Shown: positions 10,376 to 20,725 of the stretch, piece after piece | Layout: each line of letters starts with the position of its first letter | Position numbering within the stretch: the stretch's first letter is position 1 | NCBI GenBank assembly: GCA_047495785.1 | Contig: JBLDXI010000013.1 | Location: 3,348,001 to 3,412,000, forward strand | Reading direction: 5' to 3' | DNA from: Lepidodermella squamata | Lineage: Eukaryota; Gastrotricha | DNA: 64,000 nt | Position numbers and translations under genes: made by a program | The notes under the pieces: model-generated | What the model saw: only the letters and a program-made list of their open reading frames with translations | What the model was told of the DNA's origin: nothing | Databases searched by the model: none

Positions 10376-11944
10376 CTATCGACGTTCGACTCTCACTCGC
10401 ACGGGCCCCTTCGGGATCATCACCAAATGAACAGTCACTGGTAAGGTTCTCGGCGCATCATCACTGTGAGGCTTAAACCGGTATTTTCGTAAAAGGTGGA
10501 TCAACGCCATTTCCAATTCGAGCATTGCAAACAGCTGGCCGGAACAGCGCCTCGGGCCGAGTCCGAACGCCAGGAAGGCACTTGCTGGTCGATTGCTGGT
10601 TGGGTAGTCATCGAGAAATCGATCCGGGTGGAATTCACGTGGACTAACCGGGCCCCAGAGCTCCTCGTTCATATGAATGCTCCACATGTCTACAAGGACG
10701 GAGTTTAACGTCGGGTCTACTTGATAACCGCCCAGCGATGTTTCTTCCAGAATTTGTCTGTTAACGATATTCAGGCCCTCAGGGTTCAGCCTAACTGTTT
10801 CCTTACAAACAGCGTTCAGAAACGTCATCTTGTTCATAACCGTGTCGTAATCTAGCGGTGTTGAAGGGTCGGGGTAAAACTGCAGAATTTCTTCGAGTAG
10901 ACGATCCTGAACATCTGGGTACATTGCAAGGTTGTACAACGCAAATGCCAGTGTAGTCGATGTTGTTTCATAACCAGCCATCAAAAACATATTGATATTA
11001 GTCTTCAGTTGGTCCATTGTCAGGCTTGGCCGGTTATTAACGCTGTCCTCCGCGAAATTCGTGACATTGATCAAGCTTTGCAGTAAATCCTTAGGTCTGT
11101 GAGTTTGATTCAGTAACCGCCTTCCCTGAACCATTTGATTAGTCCAACTTCGAAGCCATTCGTAGGGGGCAAGTGGACCGACGGCAACTTTCATCATGCC
11201 ATGCACGAATGCTTTGACAGATTGGCGAAGTGACGGGAAGATGTTGACCAGTTTAAACATCCATGATGAAGAAATAACGCCAGTCTGCACCATTTCTCGC
11301 GCCTCCTGGTAGACCTTCATTCCATGTTTATGATTCGGATGATCGCGGTCCATAAGGTGCAGTTCCGCGCCGAAAGCTGCTCTGCATAAGGCACTCATCG
11401 CAAAGCGCTGGGAAGGTTCGCGAACGTCAAACGCATGCTGGCCATTGCCAGAAATTTCAGCCACCAGATCGGATAGGCAATTCAGCTTTAGTTCGATGTT
11501 TGGCATGGCTTGCTTCATTGTCTCCCGATTGAAGAACTGACCAGCAGCGGTTCTCAGAATCCGCCAAAATTGTGTTGTTGCGATCAACATATTTATCATT
11601 GGATGCTTAGGTTCGGAGTCGCTGTTTGGTCGAATTGGGGCTAAATCCCGGCCGTTGAAGGCAGAGGTTTGTTTCAAACAAATTTGCTCAGCTAGGTCGA
11701 TGTGCGAGACGACGAGAGTTGGAATCATTCCTTCGTAAAATCCAAAAACATGGCCATATTTTTCTCTCCAAGCTTTGATGACCTCGTGTCGATTATCCCC
11801 TCTCAGCTCCAGTGAGTTGCCGAGTAGCCAGTGGGGCGCTGGTCCGGGAATGCCGAGCCTCTTGAATTCTTTGAAACAGAAATATTTCCTCCAGATGTAG
11901 AAGACAGCTGCAGCGAGAAGTAGAGCGATGAAAATCATTTTCAA
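10376..11944 (-). CDS. cytochrome P450, copy A (intronless, clan 3-like)
   Basis: 522 residues in one frame, normal length for a microsomal P450. N-terminal membrane anchor IFIALLLAAAVFYIW, then the proline-rich hinge GIPGPAPHWLLG. Helix I has AGYETTS, helix K has ETVR, the PERF-type motif is FHPDRF, and the heme loop FGLGPRRCSG carries the Cys thiolate ligand. All signature residues are present, so the enzyme should be active on the ER membrane. The overall look fits clan 3 (CYP3/CYP6-like), a class often used for foreign-compound oxidation; the substrate cannot be told. Copy B at 18194-19762 differs at only about 18 residues by my reading, all before about residue 335. The absence of introns differs from the neighbouring peptidase genes and may reflect an origin as a retrocopy. 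Confidence 0.93.
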   Translation of the reverse strand: MKMIFIALLLAAAVFYIWRKYFCFKEFKRLGIPGPAPHWLLGNSLELRGDNRHEVIKAWREKYGHVFGFYEGMIPTLVVSHIDLAEQICLKQTSAFNGRDLAPIRPNSDSEPKHPMINMLIATTQFWRILRTAAGQFFNRETMKQAMPNIELKLNCLSDLVAEISGNGQHAFDVREPSQRFAMSALCRAAFGAELHLMDRDHPNHKHGMKVYQEAREMVQTGVISSSWMFKLVNIFPSLRQSVKAFVHGMMKVAVGPLAPYEWLRSWTNQMVQGRRLLNQTHRPKDLLQSLINVTNFAEDSVNNRPSLTMDQLKTNINMFLMAGYETTSTTLAFALYNLAMYPDVQDRLLEEILQFYPDPSTPLDYDTVMNKMTFLNAVCKETVRLNPEGLNIVNRQILEETSLGGYQVDPTLNSVLVDMWSIHMNEELWGPVSPREFHPDRFLDDYPTSNRPASAFLAFGLGPRRCSGQLFAMLELEMALIHLLRKYRFKPHSDDAPRTLPVTVHLVMIPKGPVRVRVERR

Positions 11945-12120
11945 AGTTTCTAAAAATTATTTTTTTTAAATGCAGGAAAATTGTAAAATTAAAGTCACGG
12001 CCCTCTACAGTACCCCTTACCCTTTCAAGCTCGTCATGTGATTCATTTGGAATTAGGAAACAGATCAATTTGAATCATTTTTACCCAATTTCTCACTTCG
12101 AAATACCATAAATGAAGGTG

Positions 12121-12126
12121 TTTATA
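12121..12126 (-). promoter_or_regulatory. TATA box of P450 A
   Basis: Minus-strand TATAAA in the context GGGTATAAA, 177 nt upstream of the ATG. The same box preceded by the same AT-rich block occurs 68 nt upstream of P450 B. Copy A has about 110 nt extra between box and start. Confidence 0.55.
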
Positions 12127-12689
12127 CCCTCTATTATCTATTAGGATGCGTTGGGTAGGGTGTCCGCCCATATTCGTTATATTTCTACACAGGTAGCCTT
12201 TTCATTGTCATAAGCTCTTCAGAACTCAAGATGAATCAGAGTCGCTCTTCCCGTAGTGAGCGTTCAAACTTTTTTCGTGATTGAACCTCAAGATTGTGTA
12301 TTTTATATCAGAAATTATGATGGTTTCTTTTTTGCCAGCTTGCCAAGACGAAGTTTCAGAATAGCGTATGTGTTTTTAACAATAAGGTTCATTCCCTCAG
12401 TCATTATAACGCGCTTGCCGTTATCTTCCTGCTCCCGCTACTTGCGTCAAATGATTTTTAAACATTTTCTGCCTTAGGATGTATAAAGTTCGCTTCCTTT
12501 TATTCAACTGTCGGCGCAAATACAGTAATGCGAAGTTAGTCATAACCATGTCATCCCCGCTTTTTTTATTGCTCATATCAAAGACACGTTTTCGGTGATT
12601 ACATTTCATTCACGGTTTTTTTAAGTTAGAAATGAGTCATGAGGTGTGTGCAAACGTGATTCACATTGATCTGCCTCCAAATTAATCAT

Positions 12690-13012
12690 ATGCCGAGCTT
12701 GAAAAGGTAAATGGTAGAGGGTCGTGACTTGAATTTTACAATTTCCTGCATTTAAAAAAACAGCTCTTAGAACCTTTGAAAATTATTTTCATCAATCTAC
12801 TTCTCGCTGCAGCTGTCTTCTACATCTGGAGGAAATATTTCTGTTTTAAAGAATTTATAAGGGTACCATGTGCGGTTTTTTATCTGCTGAGTTAGGATTT
12901 CGATCGGGCCCCATGGCAACCGCCTTACTTGTCGAATGGATGATCCGGCCGTGCTGGCACCTCCACAAGTGACTGAAGTGCGACATCCCACTTGAACATG
13001 ACGCAGCTATTA
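12690..13012 (+). pseudogene. inverted relic of P450 promoter and N-terminus, copy A
   Basis: On the plus strand, 12787-12860 translates to LLLAAAVFYIWRKYFCFKEF, nearly identical to residues 8-27 of P450 A, and then degrades. The 90 nt before it mirror the P450 A upstream sequence (CGTGACTT...TTTTACAATTT...CCTGCATTTAAAAAAA). It is therefore a head-to-head, truncated copy of the P450 5' end, about 640 nt from its partner. No ATG survives at the expected place. It ends where the inverted-repeat element at 13017 begins. Confidence 0.8.
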
Positions 13013-13016
13013 TTGC

Positions 13017-14447
13017 GTGCGTTTCTTTATTACCAGCCATTTTTTATTTTAAAGTTAAAATTAAACACTGACATTTCTTTATTATTTTATATTTTGAAAG
13101 GGTTCTCCAGTTAGCGGAATTGACGGTGAGCGGAACCAAATTTGCTGTAGCGGAACCAAATTTTAGACTTTTCTAGTGGTCTGAAATCGCTTTTCGAATA
13201 TATATCGCAGGTCAAGATTGGCCAATATATATATATATATAATTCTAGAAAATTCACCAGTGAATTCAGGGCAATATTCACTATAAGACGGAGTGTTCAA
13301 TTCAGAATTTATGCTTAGCCTAAAATTCGTAGGAATATTCAAAAAATGACTCTTGGCATACCTATTTCGAATTTGGTTCCGCTAAAAGATATTCCGTATT
13401 TTGAAATTAAAGTAAAAATCATTTCTTTATTCGATTTTTTCATCTTATTTTATAAAATAAAATGTCATTTCTTTATCACGTTTTTTGCATGATTTCGGAA
13501 AAGAAAATGTGAATGAAACAACACGTTTTGTTTAAAAACTACACACTGATAAAGAAATGAAAAAATGTGTTGTGGTTATTTTGAACGCATGAACGTGATT
13601 GCCCTAGACCCATAGGAGCATGAGAGCACCCGTGTGAACGCCGATCTCGAATTCGTCCCATCCACACATTATAGGTTGTCGGAAAGTTCAGTAGAACTTC
13701 GTTCAGCGACGTCACCTCAGCGGTGACGATTAAGCATGCGACACTTCAGCAACTGCCACTTCCGCAGAAGATTTGCAATCACATATTTCTGGGCAGTAGA
13801 CGTTTTCAGTAGGCGCAAATGTCGTTACACACTTTTTGTCTCGTTTGTCGTTGGCGCAAATGTGTTTGGCAGAGTAAAATTAAAGTCTAATGTGATACTA
13901 ATTTTCACTTGAACGCATGACAATATTATAATCATCTGGCTGAACTGGCATCTGCTGAAATTTCGCTAGTTTCATTTTTTCTTCAAACAACACGCTCCAC
14001 ACTATGACTGGATGTCGTAAGACCTCAGCTGAAATGACGTATGCTCTATAGTTGTGTTGCTGAATAGCACAACTGCCATAGTGGCAGTTGCTGAAGTGTC
14101 GCTGCACAAACATCGCCCTCGTATGTGACGTTGTTGAGCAAAGTTCTGCTGACCACTTTTCGAAGCCTAATTCTTTAGGGAGACATGAAGACTGCTTTCT
14201 CTGCAGAAAAGCCTCAGAATACATGCATAAAATTAGACCAGAACAGCTCATCCCCTGTTTTTCCTTGAGCTAAAAAATGAATTTTGTCGATGAACCGCGT
14301 GCTTTATTTACTCCATTTTATAAAATAAAATGATGAATAGAAACGTGAAAACACAAACAATTTATATACGATGAATATGGATGAAACAACCATTTTATTT
14401 TCATTTTATGTTAAAAAATGAAATAAAATTAGGATAAAGAAACGCAC
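13017..14447. mobile_element. 1.43-kb element with inverted termini GTGCGTTTCTTTAT
   Basis: GTGCGTTTCTTTAT at 13017-13030 is matched by its exact reverse complement at 14434-14447, and the next 40 nt inward are similarly AT-rich in both arms. Inside are a perfect 22-bp inverted repeat (13739-13760 with 14080-14101), an inverted GCGGAACCAAATTT motif (13131-13163 against 13369-13385) and a TA microsatellite near 13226-13241. No transposase frame is seen. No clear target-site duplication was found, so the family is open. The P450 relic homology stops at its left end. Confidence 0.5.
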
Positions 14448-14480
14448 CCGAAGTCTCCTAATTCAGAAGCTTCTATGTTA

Positions 14481-14686
14481 TATCGTTAGCGACGCGCCAA
14501 AACAACCACTTTACTATTTATAGCTTTTTTTATGGAAAGTACGTTCGACTCTTGAACGTAAATTCAAATTACGATGAGTACGATCAGTGCTCAAAAAGCC
14601 GAATGTACTCCTTCTTTACGTTCGGCTCGTCAAAGTACGATCAAATGAGTCATCAAAGTGGTTGTTTTGGCGCGTCGCTAACGATA
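14481..14686. mobile_element. 206-bp inverted-repeat MITE, copy 2
   Basis: Runs from TATCGTTAGCGACGCGCC to GGCGCGTCGCTAACGATA, with near-perfect terminal inverted repeats of about 31 bp and TA at each end. Same length and structure as copy 1 at 9215-9420. Confidence 0.82.
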
Positions 14687-14795
14687 TTGTCTTTTGAAAA
14701 AATATTTATTTGAAAATTCAATTTAATAATTAGCAACTCGAAAAATGGCAGGAAGGATCGGATATTCAATTCTACTTCGATTTCTGGCCTCTGAA

Positions 14796-16143
14796 TCATT
14801 GACGTTTCTGTGGGTTGTCGTCATAACTCAACGGCCGGCCGGGTTGGCCATCTTGGCCCAGTATTTCACAATTACGCAGCAAAAGCTGGCTTTGCAGCTT
14901 GTTGTGGTGTGTTGAGATGCAACAGTCGTCACGTTTGTCACAGAGCGTCGGACAGGGGTGTTGCGCGGAATGGCGTAGCACGAGCAGCGCGGCTGCCAAC
15001 GCAGGTTTGCGAAATTTCAAGATCCACTCTTTGTTGCCGAGAATGAGGAAATATGTTTTGGAAAGCATATTGAATACTACACTACTGGACAAAATGTTTT
15101 GCGCATGCCCATTTTTGGAGTTTTTCGTTGATGTCGACGAGATCCTTCTAATATTCATCAATTATGCTTATGAATTCTTATTCTTTACATTGTGGGGAGT
15201 AGTTTGAGCCCAAGAACTTAATGATACGAGTCAGGGGGGCGTCTGGGCAATTAAGTTTAGGTCAATCGATCTAGGCTGGTTTCGGTTATCGATTGATTGA
15301 ATATCGGCCAATATTAAGGTATTATAGAATTTTTGATTCAGTAAAATGTGGCATTCTTTAACAATACGACCTAGCTGATCAATATTTTGAAAGCGGAGTT
15401 CAAATCCGAAAATCCGCCAAAAAGTTATTCAGTGATTTCTGATTTATCGATTTGTGATTTTTCCGATATTGGTGAAATCAGTCGATATTTCCGGGAAGGG
15501 ATATTCGATCGACACTGTTTAAAGAGTATTCGCCCATTATATATCTGGGTCTTTATAATAGCTTTCCTCTGGTTGAAATGTAACCTAAATTTATGTATCG
15601 ATCGATTATCGATAGAATGAAGGGAATCGATAAATCAGAAATCACTCATTAACTTCTTAACGGAAGTCCGGATTAGGATTCCGCTTTGAAAATATTGATT
15701 AGCTTGGCCATATTGATTAATCATCTCATATTTTGCTGCGTTGATAATTCGATTTCTTCTTTTATTGGCCGATATTCAATCAATCGATAACCGAAACCAG
15801 CCTAGATCGATTGACCTAAACTTAATTGCCCAGACGCCCCCCTGACTCGTATCATTAAGTTCTTGGGCTCAAACTACTCCCCACAATGTAAAGAATAAGA
15901 ATTCATAAGCATAATTGATGAATATTAGAAGGATCTCGTCGACATCAACGAAAAACTCCAAAAATGGGCATGCGCAAAACATTTTGTCCAGTAGTGTATT
16001 TCCGACGGGTTCTTCAACAAGTCACGGTCAGGCAATTGGTTTTTCAGTCGCGTGAGATCCAATGGCACGGCACGACCGTCGCTAAAAATGCTTGATACAT
16101 AATCGCTACAACTCCACTCCATTTTCTCAACGGTTTTCTTCAC
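14796..16143 (-). pseudogene. open frame interrupted by the foldback element
   Basis: A minus-strand frame starts with ATG at 16143 and runs to 15997. After removal of the 917-bp element and one TA copy it continues in the same frame from 15077 to a stop at 14796, about 142 residues in all. The product is not recognised. Continuity across the insertion has a one-in-three chance of arising by accident, so a genuine broken gene is only a possibility. It could also be part of an older element, since a retroelement-like fragment lies just upstream on the same strand. Confidence 0.3.
15080..15996. mobile_element. 917-bp foldback Tc1/mariner-type non-autonomous element
   Basis: Starts CACTACTGGACAAAATG and ends with its reverse complement, flanked on both sides by TA (15078-15079 and 15997-15998). 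The arms match almost perfectly for about 240 nt. Pairing continues with gaps into the centre (around 15380-15450 against 15620-15700), so nearly the whole element is one long palindrome. The CACT...GGACAAAA start and TA target site are typical of Tc1/mariner termini. No transposase. Confidence 0.85.
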
Positions 16144-16257
16144 ATTAAAGCCGGCAACATAACAAACGATAGAGAGATAAACATTTATTAAAAATGTGGA
16201 CTGCCTAATTCAGTAATAATTAGGTTGCCTTGCGACACAGTGAGTATACATTATATT

Positions 16258-16462
16258 TTAAAAAAAATTGTGTTTTTTGTGGTTGAAATAGATATGGATT
16301 GAATCTTTAAGAATCGATTTTGTAATGTCAGAAAGTAGTTGTTTTGGTAATTGCCATTCCTTAAAAAGTTTCAATGTTTGTTTAGTTATAGTTCCACGGC
16401 TACCCAGGTAGAGTCCTTGCACGGTAACTTCGTCCAGCTTCCATTGTTCACAGACTTGTCAA
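16258..16462 (-). pseudogene. retroelement-like coding fragment
   Basis: The minus strand holds an open stretch of about 65 codons, including EVTVQGLYLGSRGTITKQTL, ending in a basic tail and a stop at 16258-16260. The G-x-R-G-x-I-T form resembles the end of reverse-transcriptase-type mobile element proteins. The preceding sequence in a neighbouring frame (LFELPLIEVDKS) also looks coding but is interrupted. I read this as a decayed mobile element; the exact family is unknown. Confidence 0.35.
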
Positions 16463-17937
16463 CTTCAATAAGGGGCAATTCGAAAAGTGCCTGCACTTTC
16501 TAGCAAACTACATCCAATTCGACTGCCTCAATCTCTTTTTCGACCTTCGCCATATCTCTTCATCCACGTCTGATTTCGGCGGAATTAGAAATAATGATTG
16601 ATCATCGCGTAGCGACGGAGGCCGGTCGTATTAGTTTGCGACGTTTTTAATGAAAAGCAATCGAACCTGGTCAGTTTTTATTAGAAACCCAATGTAAAAC
16701 TTGTGAACTTGTAACTTGTGATTAACTGGTGAAAATCCAGCCATCAAAAATAAACCAAGCAGTCTAGAATTCTCTGCTCTACCAACAGACTGAAAATTCG
16801 AAAAGAAATAATAAAAATTGGCAAGGCTAGGTGGTGGCGACTAGTGCTGGGCTCTCTTTTGGCGTTACAATGCGAAGATGCATGATTTGATCACTTTATT
16901 ATTGTAAAAATGACCATGTTTTGCCTCACTCGATCAAACGACTTTTTGGCCACAGGCTGGGCAGGAAATGCATTATTCAGTGTATCTTTATATTCAGCCC
17001 GGCCTGCTCGACCGCAAAAAAGCCGGGCAGTGCCCATGAACATTTTTTTTTATTCTGCCCGCACAGCCCGATTAGCCCGTATCGTCCGCAGAGCATTCAG
17101 CAATTTTCTCTGGTTTCCCGCACTTCCCGGCCAGCCCGTAACGCCCGGCCTTTTGAGACCGGGCGAAGCCGGGCGATGAAGCAAAACATTGACCAGGCCC
17201 GCGATTTCACAGCAAATAATCATAAAAATGACTTAATTAAATAACTTGAATACGCGATTAATCATCTCAGCCTAACGCCTAACCTAATCTGTGATCGCGT
17301 TATACCGATTTTCCAATTACGGAAGCGATTTTTCGAATTTTCCTGGGGTTACGACTTGGAAAAGGGCCAGCGGTATCGCGGTGAACGACCTTGACGAGCG
17401 CGAAGGAGATAAAGTAGTCCATGAAAAACTCATCGGTACCGAAAACAAACGATTACAAATCACAAAATTAGCATTTGACAGAGCTAATTAGTGTCAACTT
17501 GAACAATCCACATTATCGACAGAGTAAAACGATGTGCATTAAATTATCATCTTTTTCAATTCATTATAAAATTGCGGATTAGCATGAATCACGCGCATTG
17601 TCAAAAACGTGCTCAGGCGAAGTAATTTTCCGGATTTGCCCGATAACATTCAACAATTTTTCCGCGTTTCCCCGCTTTCCCGCGGGAGAGTTGGGCTGTA
17701 TTGCTGAATGTATTTGGGCGCCCGCGTTTCCCGGAGTTTTTTATTGCTTTTTTCCTGCGATTCCCAGAAAATCCTAGCTCATCCGCACCAAAACATGGGC
17801 GAAAAAAAATGTATGCTCATTGAACGCCCAGCCCGGATTTCTTATTGTTTTCCCGTGAAATCCGACGGGCTGCCCCGGGCGAGACGGGGAATAAAAAAAT
17901 ACACCCTAGTGTCGAGTTCATAAAGTATTAGTCCCAA
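16463..17937. other. gene-free stretch with GCCCG-rich blocks
   Basis: Two blocks, about 16990-17180 and 17630-17890, are packed with CCCGxxCCCG and CAGCCCG-like words on a background of AT-rich DNA. No stable coding frame is seen. They share wording such as CATTCAGCAATTTT/CATTCAACAATTTT next to CCCG runs, so they may be two diverged copies of one repeat. Right of 17937 the homology to the P450 A 3' flank begins. Confidence 0.4.
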
Positions 17938-18073
17938 GCCCGGACGACCGGAATAATCACTCAGTCACAAGATTGCCTGAATTGGCTTGCGCGGTCGCAT
18001 AAATTCGGGCGATCCAACTCACTTCTCAAACGCAGGTCATGGTCGTCAAATCGAAATTTGGTCTCAATAAAAC

Positions 18074-18079
18074 TTTATT
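18074..18079 (-). terminator. polyadenylation signal of P450 B
   Basis: Minus-strand AATAAA 115 nt past the stop, at the position matching the one beyond P450 A. Confidence 0.55.
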
Positions 18080-18193
18080 AAAAAAATAACTGGTCATCCT
18101 CTGATATTCTAGAACAAAAACAGACTGATACAAAATGGAGATGAATAGGTTATTTGTGAAGGAGAGTTAAGGTAAAACATGAGATAGAGACAT

Positions 18194-19762
18194 CTATCGA
18201 CGTTCGACTCTCACTCGCACGGGCCCCTTCGGGATCATCACTAAATGAACAGTCACCGGTAAGGTTCTCGGCGCATCATCACTGTGAGGCTTGAACCGGT
18301 ATTTTCTTAAAAGGTGGATCAACGCCATTTCCAATTCGAGCATTGCAAATAGCTGGCCGGAACAGCGCCTCGGGCCGAGTCCGAAAGCCAGGAAGGCACT
18401 TGCGGGTCGATTGCTGGTTGGGTAGTCGTCGAGGAATCGATCCGGGTGGAATTCGCGTGGGCTAACCGGGCCCCAGAGCTCCTCATTCATATGAATGCTC
18501 CACATGTCTACAAGGACGGAGTTTAACGTCGGGTCTACTTGATAACCGCCGAGCGATGTTTCTTCCAGAATTTGTCTGTTAACGATATTCAGGCCCTCAG
18601 GGTTCAGCCTAACTGTTTCCTTACAAACAGCGTTCAGAAACGTCATCTTGTTCATAACCGTGTCGTAATCTAGCGGTGTTGAAGGGTCGGGGTAAAACTG
18701 CAGAATTTCTTCGAGTAGACGATCCTGAACATCTGGGTACATTGCAAGGTTGTACAGCGCAAATGCCAATATAGTCGAAGTTGTTTCATAGCCAGCCATC
18801 AAAAACATATTGATATTTGTCTTCAGTTGGTCCATTGTCAGGCTTGGCCGGTTATTAACGCTGTCATCCGCGAAATTCGTGACATTGACCAAGTTTTGCA
18901 GCAAATCCTTAGGTCTGTGAGTTTGATTCAGTAACCGCCTTCCCTGAACCATTTGATTAGTCCAACTTCGAAGCCATTCGTAGGGGGCAAGTGGACCGAC
19001 GGCAACTTTCATCATGCCATGCACGAATGCTTTGACAGATTGGCGAAGTGACGGGAAGATGTTGACCAGTTTAAACATCCATGATGAAGAAATAACGCCA
19101 GTCTGCACCATCTCTCGCGCCTCCTGGTAGACCTTCATACCATGTTTGTGATTCGGATGATCGCGGTCCATAAGGTGGAGTTCCGCGCCGAAAGCTGCTC
19201 TGCATAGGGCACTCATCGCAAAGCGCTGTGATGGTTCGCGGACATCAAACGCATGCTGGCCCTCGCCAGAAATTTCAGCCACCAGATCGGATAGGCAATT
19301 CAACTTTAGTTCGATGTTTGGCATGGCTTGCTTCAGTGTCTCTCGATTGAAGAACTGACCAGCAGCGGTTCTCAGAATCCGCCAAAATTTTGTTGTTGCG
19401 ATCAACATATTGTTCATAGGATGCTTAGGTTCGGAGTCGCTGTTTGGTTGAATTGGGGCGAAATCCCGGCCGTTGAAGGCAGAGGTTTGTTTCAAACAAA
19501 TTTGCTCAGCTAGGTCGATGTGCGAGACGACGAGAGTTGGAATCATTCCTTCGTAATATCCAAAAACATGGCCATGTTTTTCTCCCCAAGCTTTGATGAC
19601 CTCGTGTCGATTATCCCCTCTCAGCTCCAGTGAGTTGCCGAGTAGCCAGTGGGGCGCTGGTCCGGGAATGCCGAGCCTCTTGAATTCTTTGAAACAGAAA
19701 AACTTCCTCCAGATGTAGAAAGCAGATGCAGCGAGAAGTAGAGCGGTAAAAATCATTATCAA
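18194..19762 (-). CDS. cytochrome P450, copy B (intronless, clan 3-like)
   Basis: 522 residues, no introns, near-identical paralogue of copy A. All P450 signatures are intact: anchor, GIPGPAP hinge, AGYETTS, ETVR, FHPDRF and the heme loop FGLGPRRCSG. About 18 residue differences from A, among them R/G and Y/H in the region after the hinge, F/L and Q/R just past the substrate-recognition-like stretch FNGRD, and I/T directly after AGYETTST in helix I. The last change lies over the heme pocket and could alter substrate choice. The remaining C-terminal 187 residues are the same. The gene sits next to M4 peptidase B, with the inverted relic between them. Confidence 0.93.
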   Translation of the reverse strand: MIMIFTALLLAASAFYIWRKFFCFKEFKRLGIPGPAPHWLLGNSLELRGDNRHEVIKAWGEKHGHVFGYYEGMIPTLVVSHIDLAEQICLKQTSAFNGRDFAPIQPNSDSEPKHPMNNMLIATTKFWRILRTAAGQFFNRETLKQAMPNIELKLNCLSDLVAEISGEGQHAFDVREPSQRFAMSALCRAAFGAELHLMDRDHPNHKHGMKVYQEAREMVQTGVISSSWMFKLVNIFPSLRQSVKAFVHGMMKVAVGPLAPYEWLRSWTNQMVQGRRLLNQTHRPKDLLQNLVNVTNFADDSVNNRPSLTMDQLKTNINMFLMAGYETTSTILAFALYNLAMYPDVQDRLLEEILQFYPDPSTPLDYDTVMNKMTFLNAVCKETVRLNPEGLNIVNRQILEETSLGGYQVDPTLNSVLVDMWSIHMNEELWGPVSPREFHPDRFLDDYPTSNRPASAFLAFGLGPRRCSGQLFAMLELEMALIHLLRKYRFKPHSDDAPRTLPVTVHLVMIPKGPVRVRVERR

Positions 19763-19829
19763 GGTTTCTCAGAAATTTCTTTTTATATGCAGGAAAATTT
19801 ATTTTTAATTCACCAGAAGAAGGCTGTTA

Positions 19830-19835
19830 TTTATA
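19830..19835 (-). promoter_or_regulatory. TATA box of P450 B
   Basis: Minus-strand TATAAA in the context GGGTATAAATAA, 68 nt before the ATG, matching the box of copy A. Confidence 0.6.
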
Positions 19836-20439
19836 CCCTTTATTATCTATCAGGATTTGTTGGGTAGGATGTCCGCCCGCATTTGTTTGATTTCTACAGG
19901 TAACCTTTACATCGTCATAAGCCCTTTAGAACATTAAATGAATCAGAGGCGCTCTTCCGGTGGTGTGCCTTTGTTCACACTTTTTCGTCATTCAACCTAA
20001 CTATATCGTGTTTTTTATATCAGTTTTTTGTTAGCTGTCCTAGACAACATGTCAAAATAACGTGTGTTTTACACAATAAGGTTCTTTTTCTCGGTCATTC
20101 TGACCTTTTTGCCGTAATCTGATCTTCCTGCTTCCGCTACATGCGTCAAATAATTTGTTAACATAATTTTCTGCTGCAGAATGTATAACGTGTGCATCCG
20201 CTAATTCATCTTTCCTCTCAAATACTGTTATACGAACGTATCATTTGTGTTAGTCATAACCAGTCATCCCAGCTCTTATTAATGCACGTTAACGTTAACT
20301 GTGGTGCACGTTTTCTGTGAATGAGTTTCATTCACGGATTCACGGTACCTATTTCAAAGTTGGAAAAGAGGCGGTGTGTGCAAAAATGGTTTAAATTGAG
20401 CTACTTTTGAAGTCGAATTTGAAATGGTATAGGGTACTG

Positions 20440-20725
20440 TAAACGTTGAGGGGGTCGTGACTCAAATTAAACAATTTTCCTGCATTTGAAAATATAATTA
20501 TTTGAAGAAACTTTTAGAATGATCATCGCTGCACCTGTCTTCTATACATCGGGAGGGAATATTTCTGTTTCAAAGACGTTATAAGGGTTCCCCTGTGGTT
20601 TTTTATCTGAGGAGTTGATATTTTGAGGGCCCCATTGACAACTCCCCAACTTGCCCAAAGGAGGATTGCGGGCACCTCCTCAAGGGACTTGGGCTTGAAT
20701 TGGGCGATATTAGGCTTGAACCTAA
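20440..20725 (+). pseudogene. inverted relic of P450 promoter and N-terminus, copy B
   Basis: Same structure as the relic at 12690-13012: CGTGACT..., TTTTCCTGCATTT, then a degraded anchor-coding stretch (ATCGCTGCACCTGTCTTCTA) with frameshifts. The following 150 nt align with 12860-13010 of copy A (shared TATAAGGGT, TTTTTTATCTG, GGGCCCCAT). The relic therefore existed before the P450 region was duplicated. Confidence 0.75.

Noticed and set aside
17291-17491. Plus-strand frame of 66 residues
   Set aside because: Lies in repeat-rich DNA with no homology signal.
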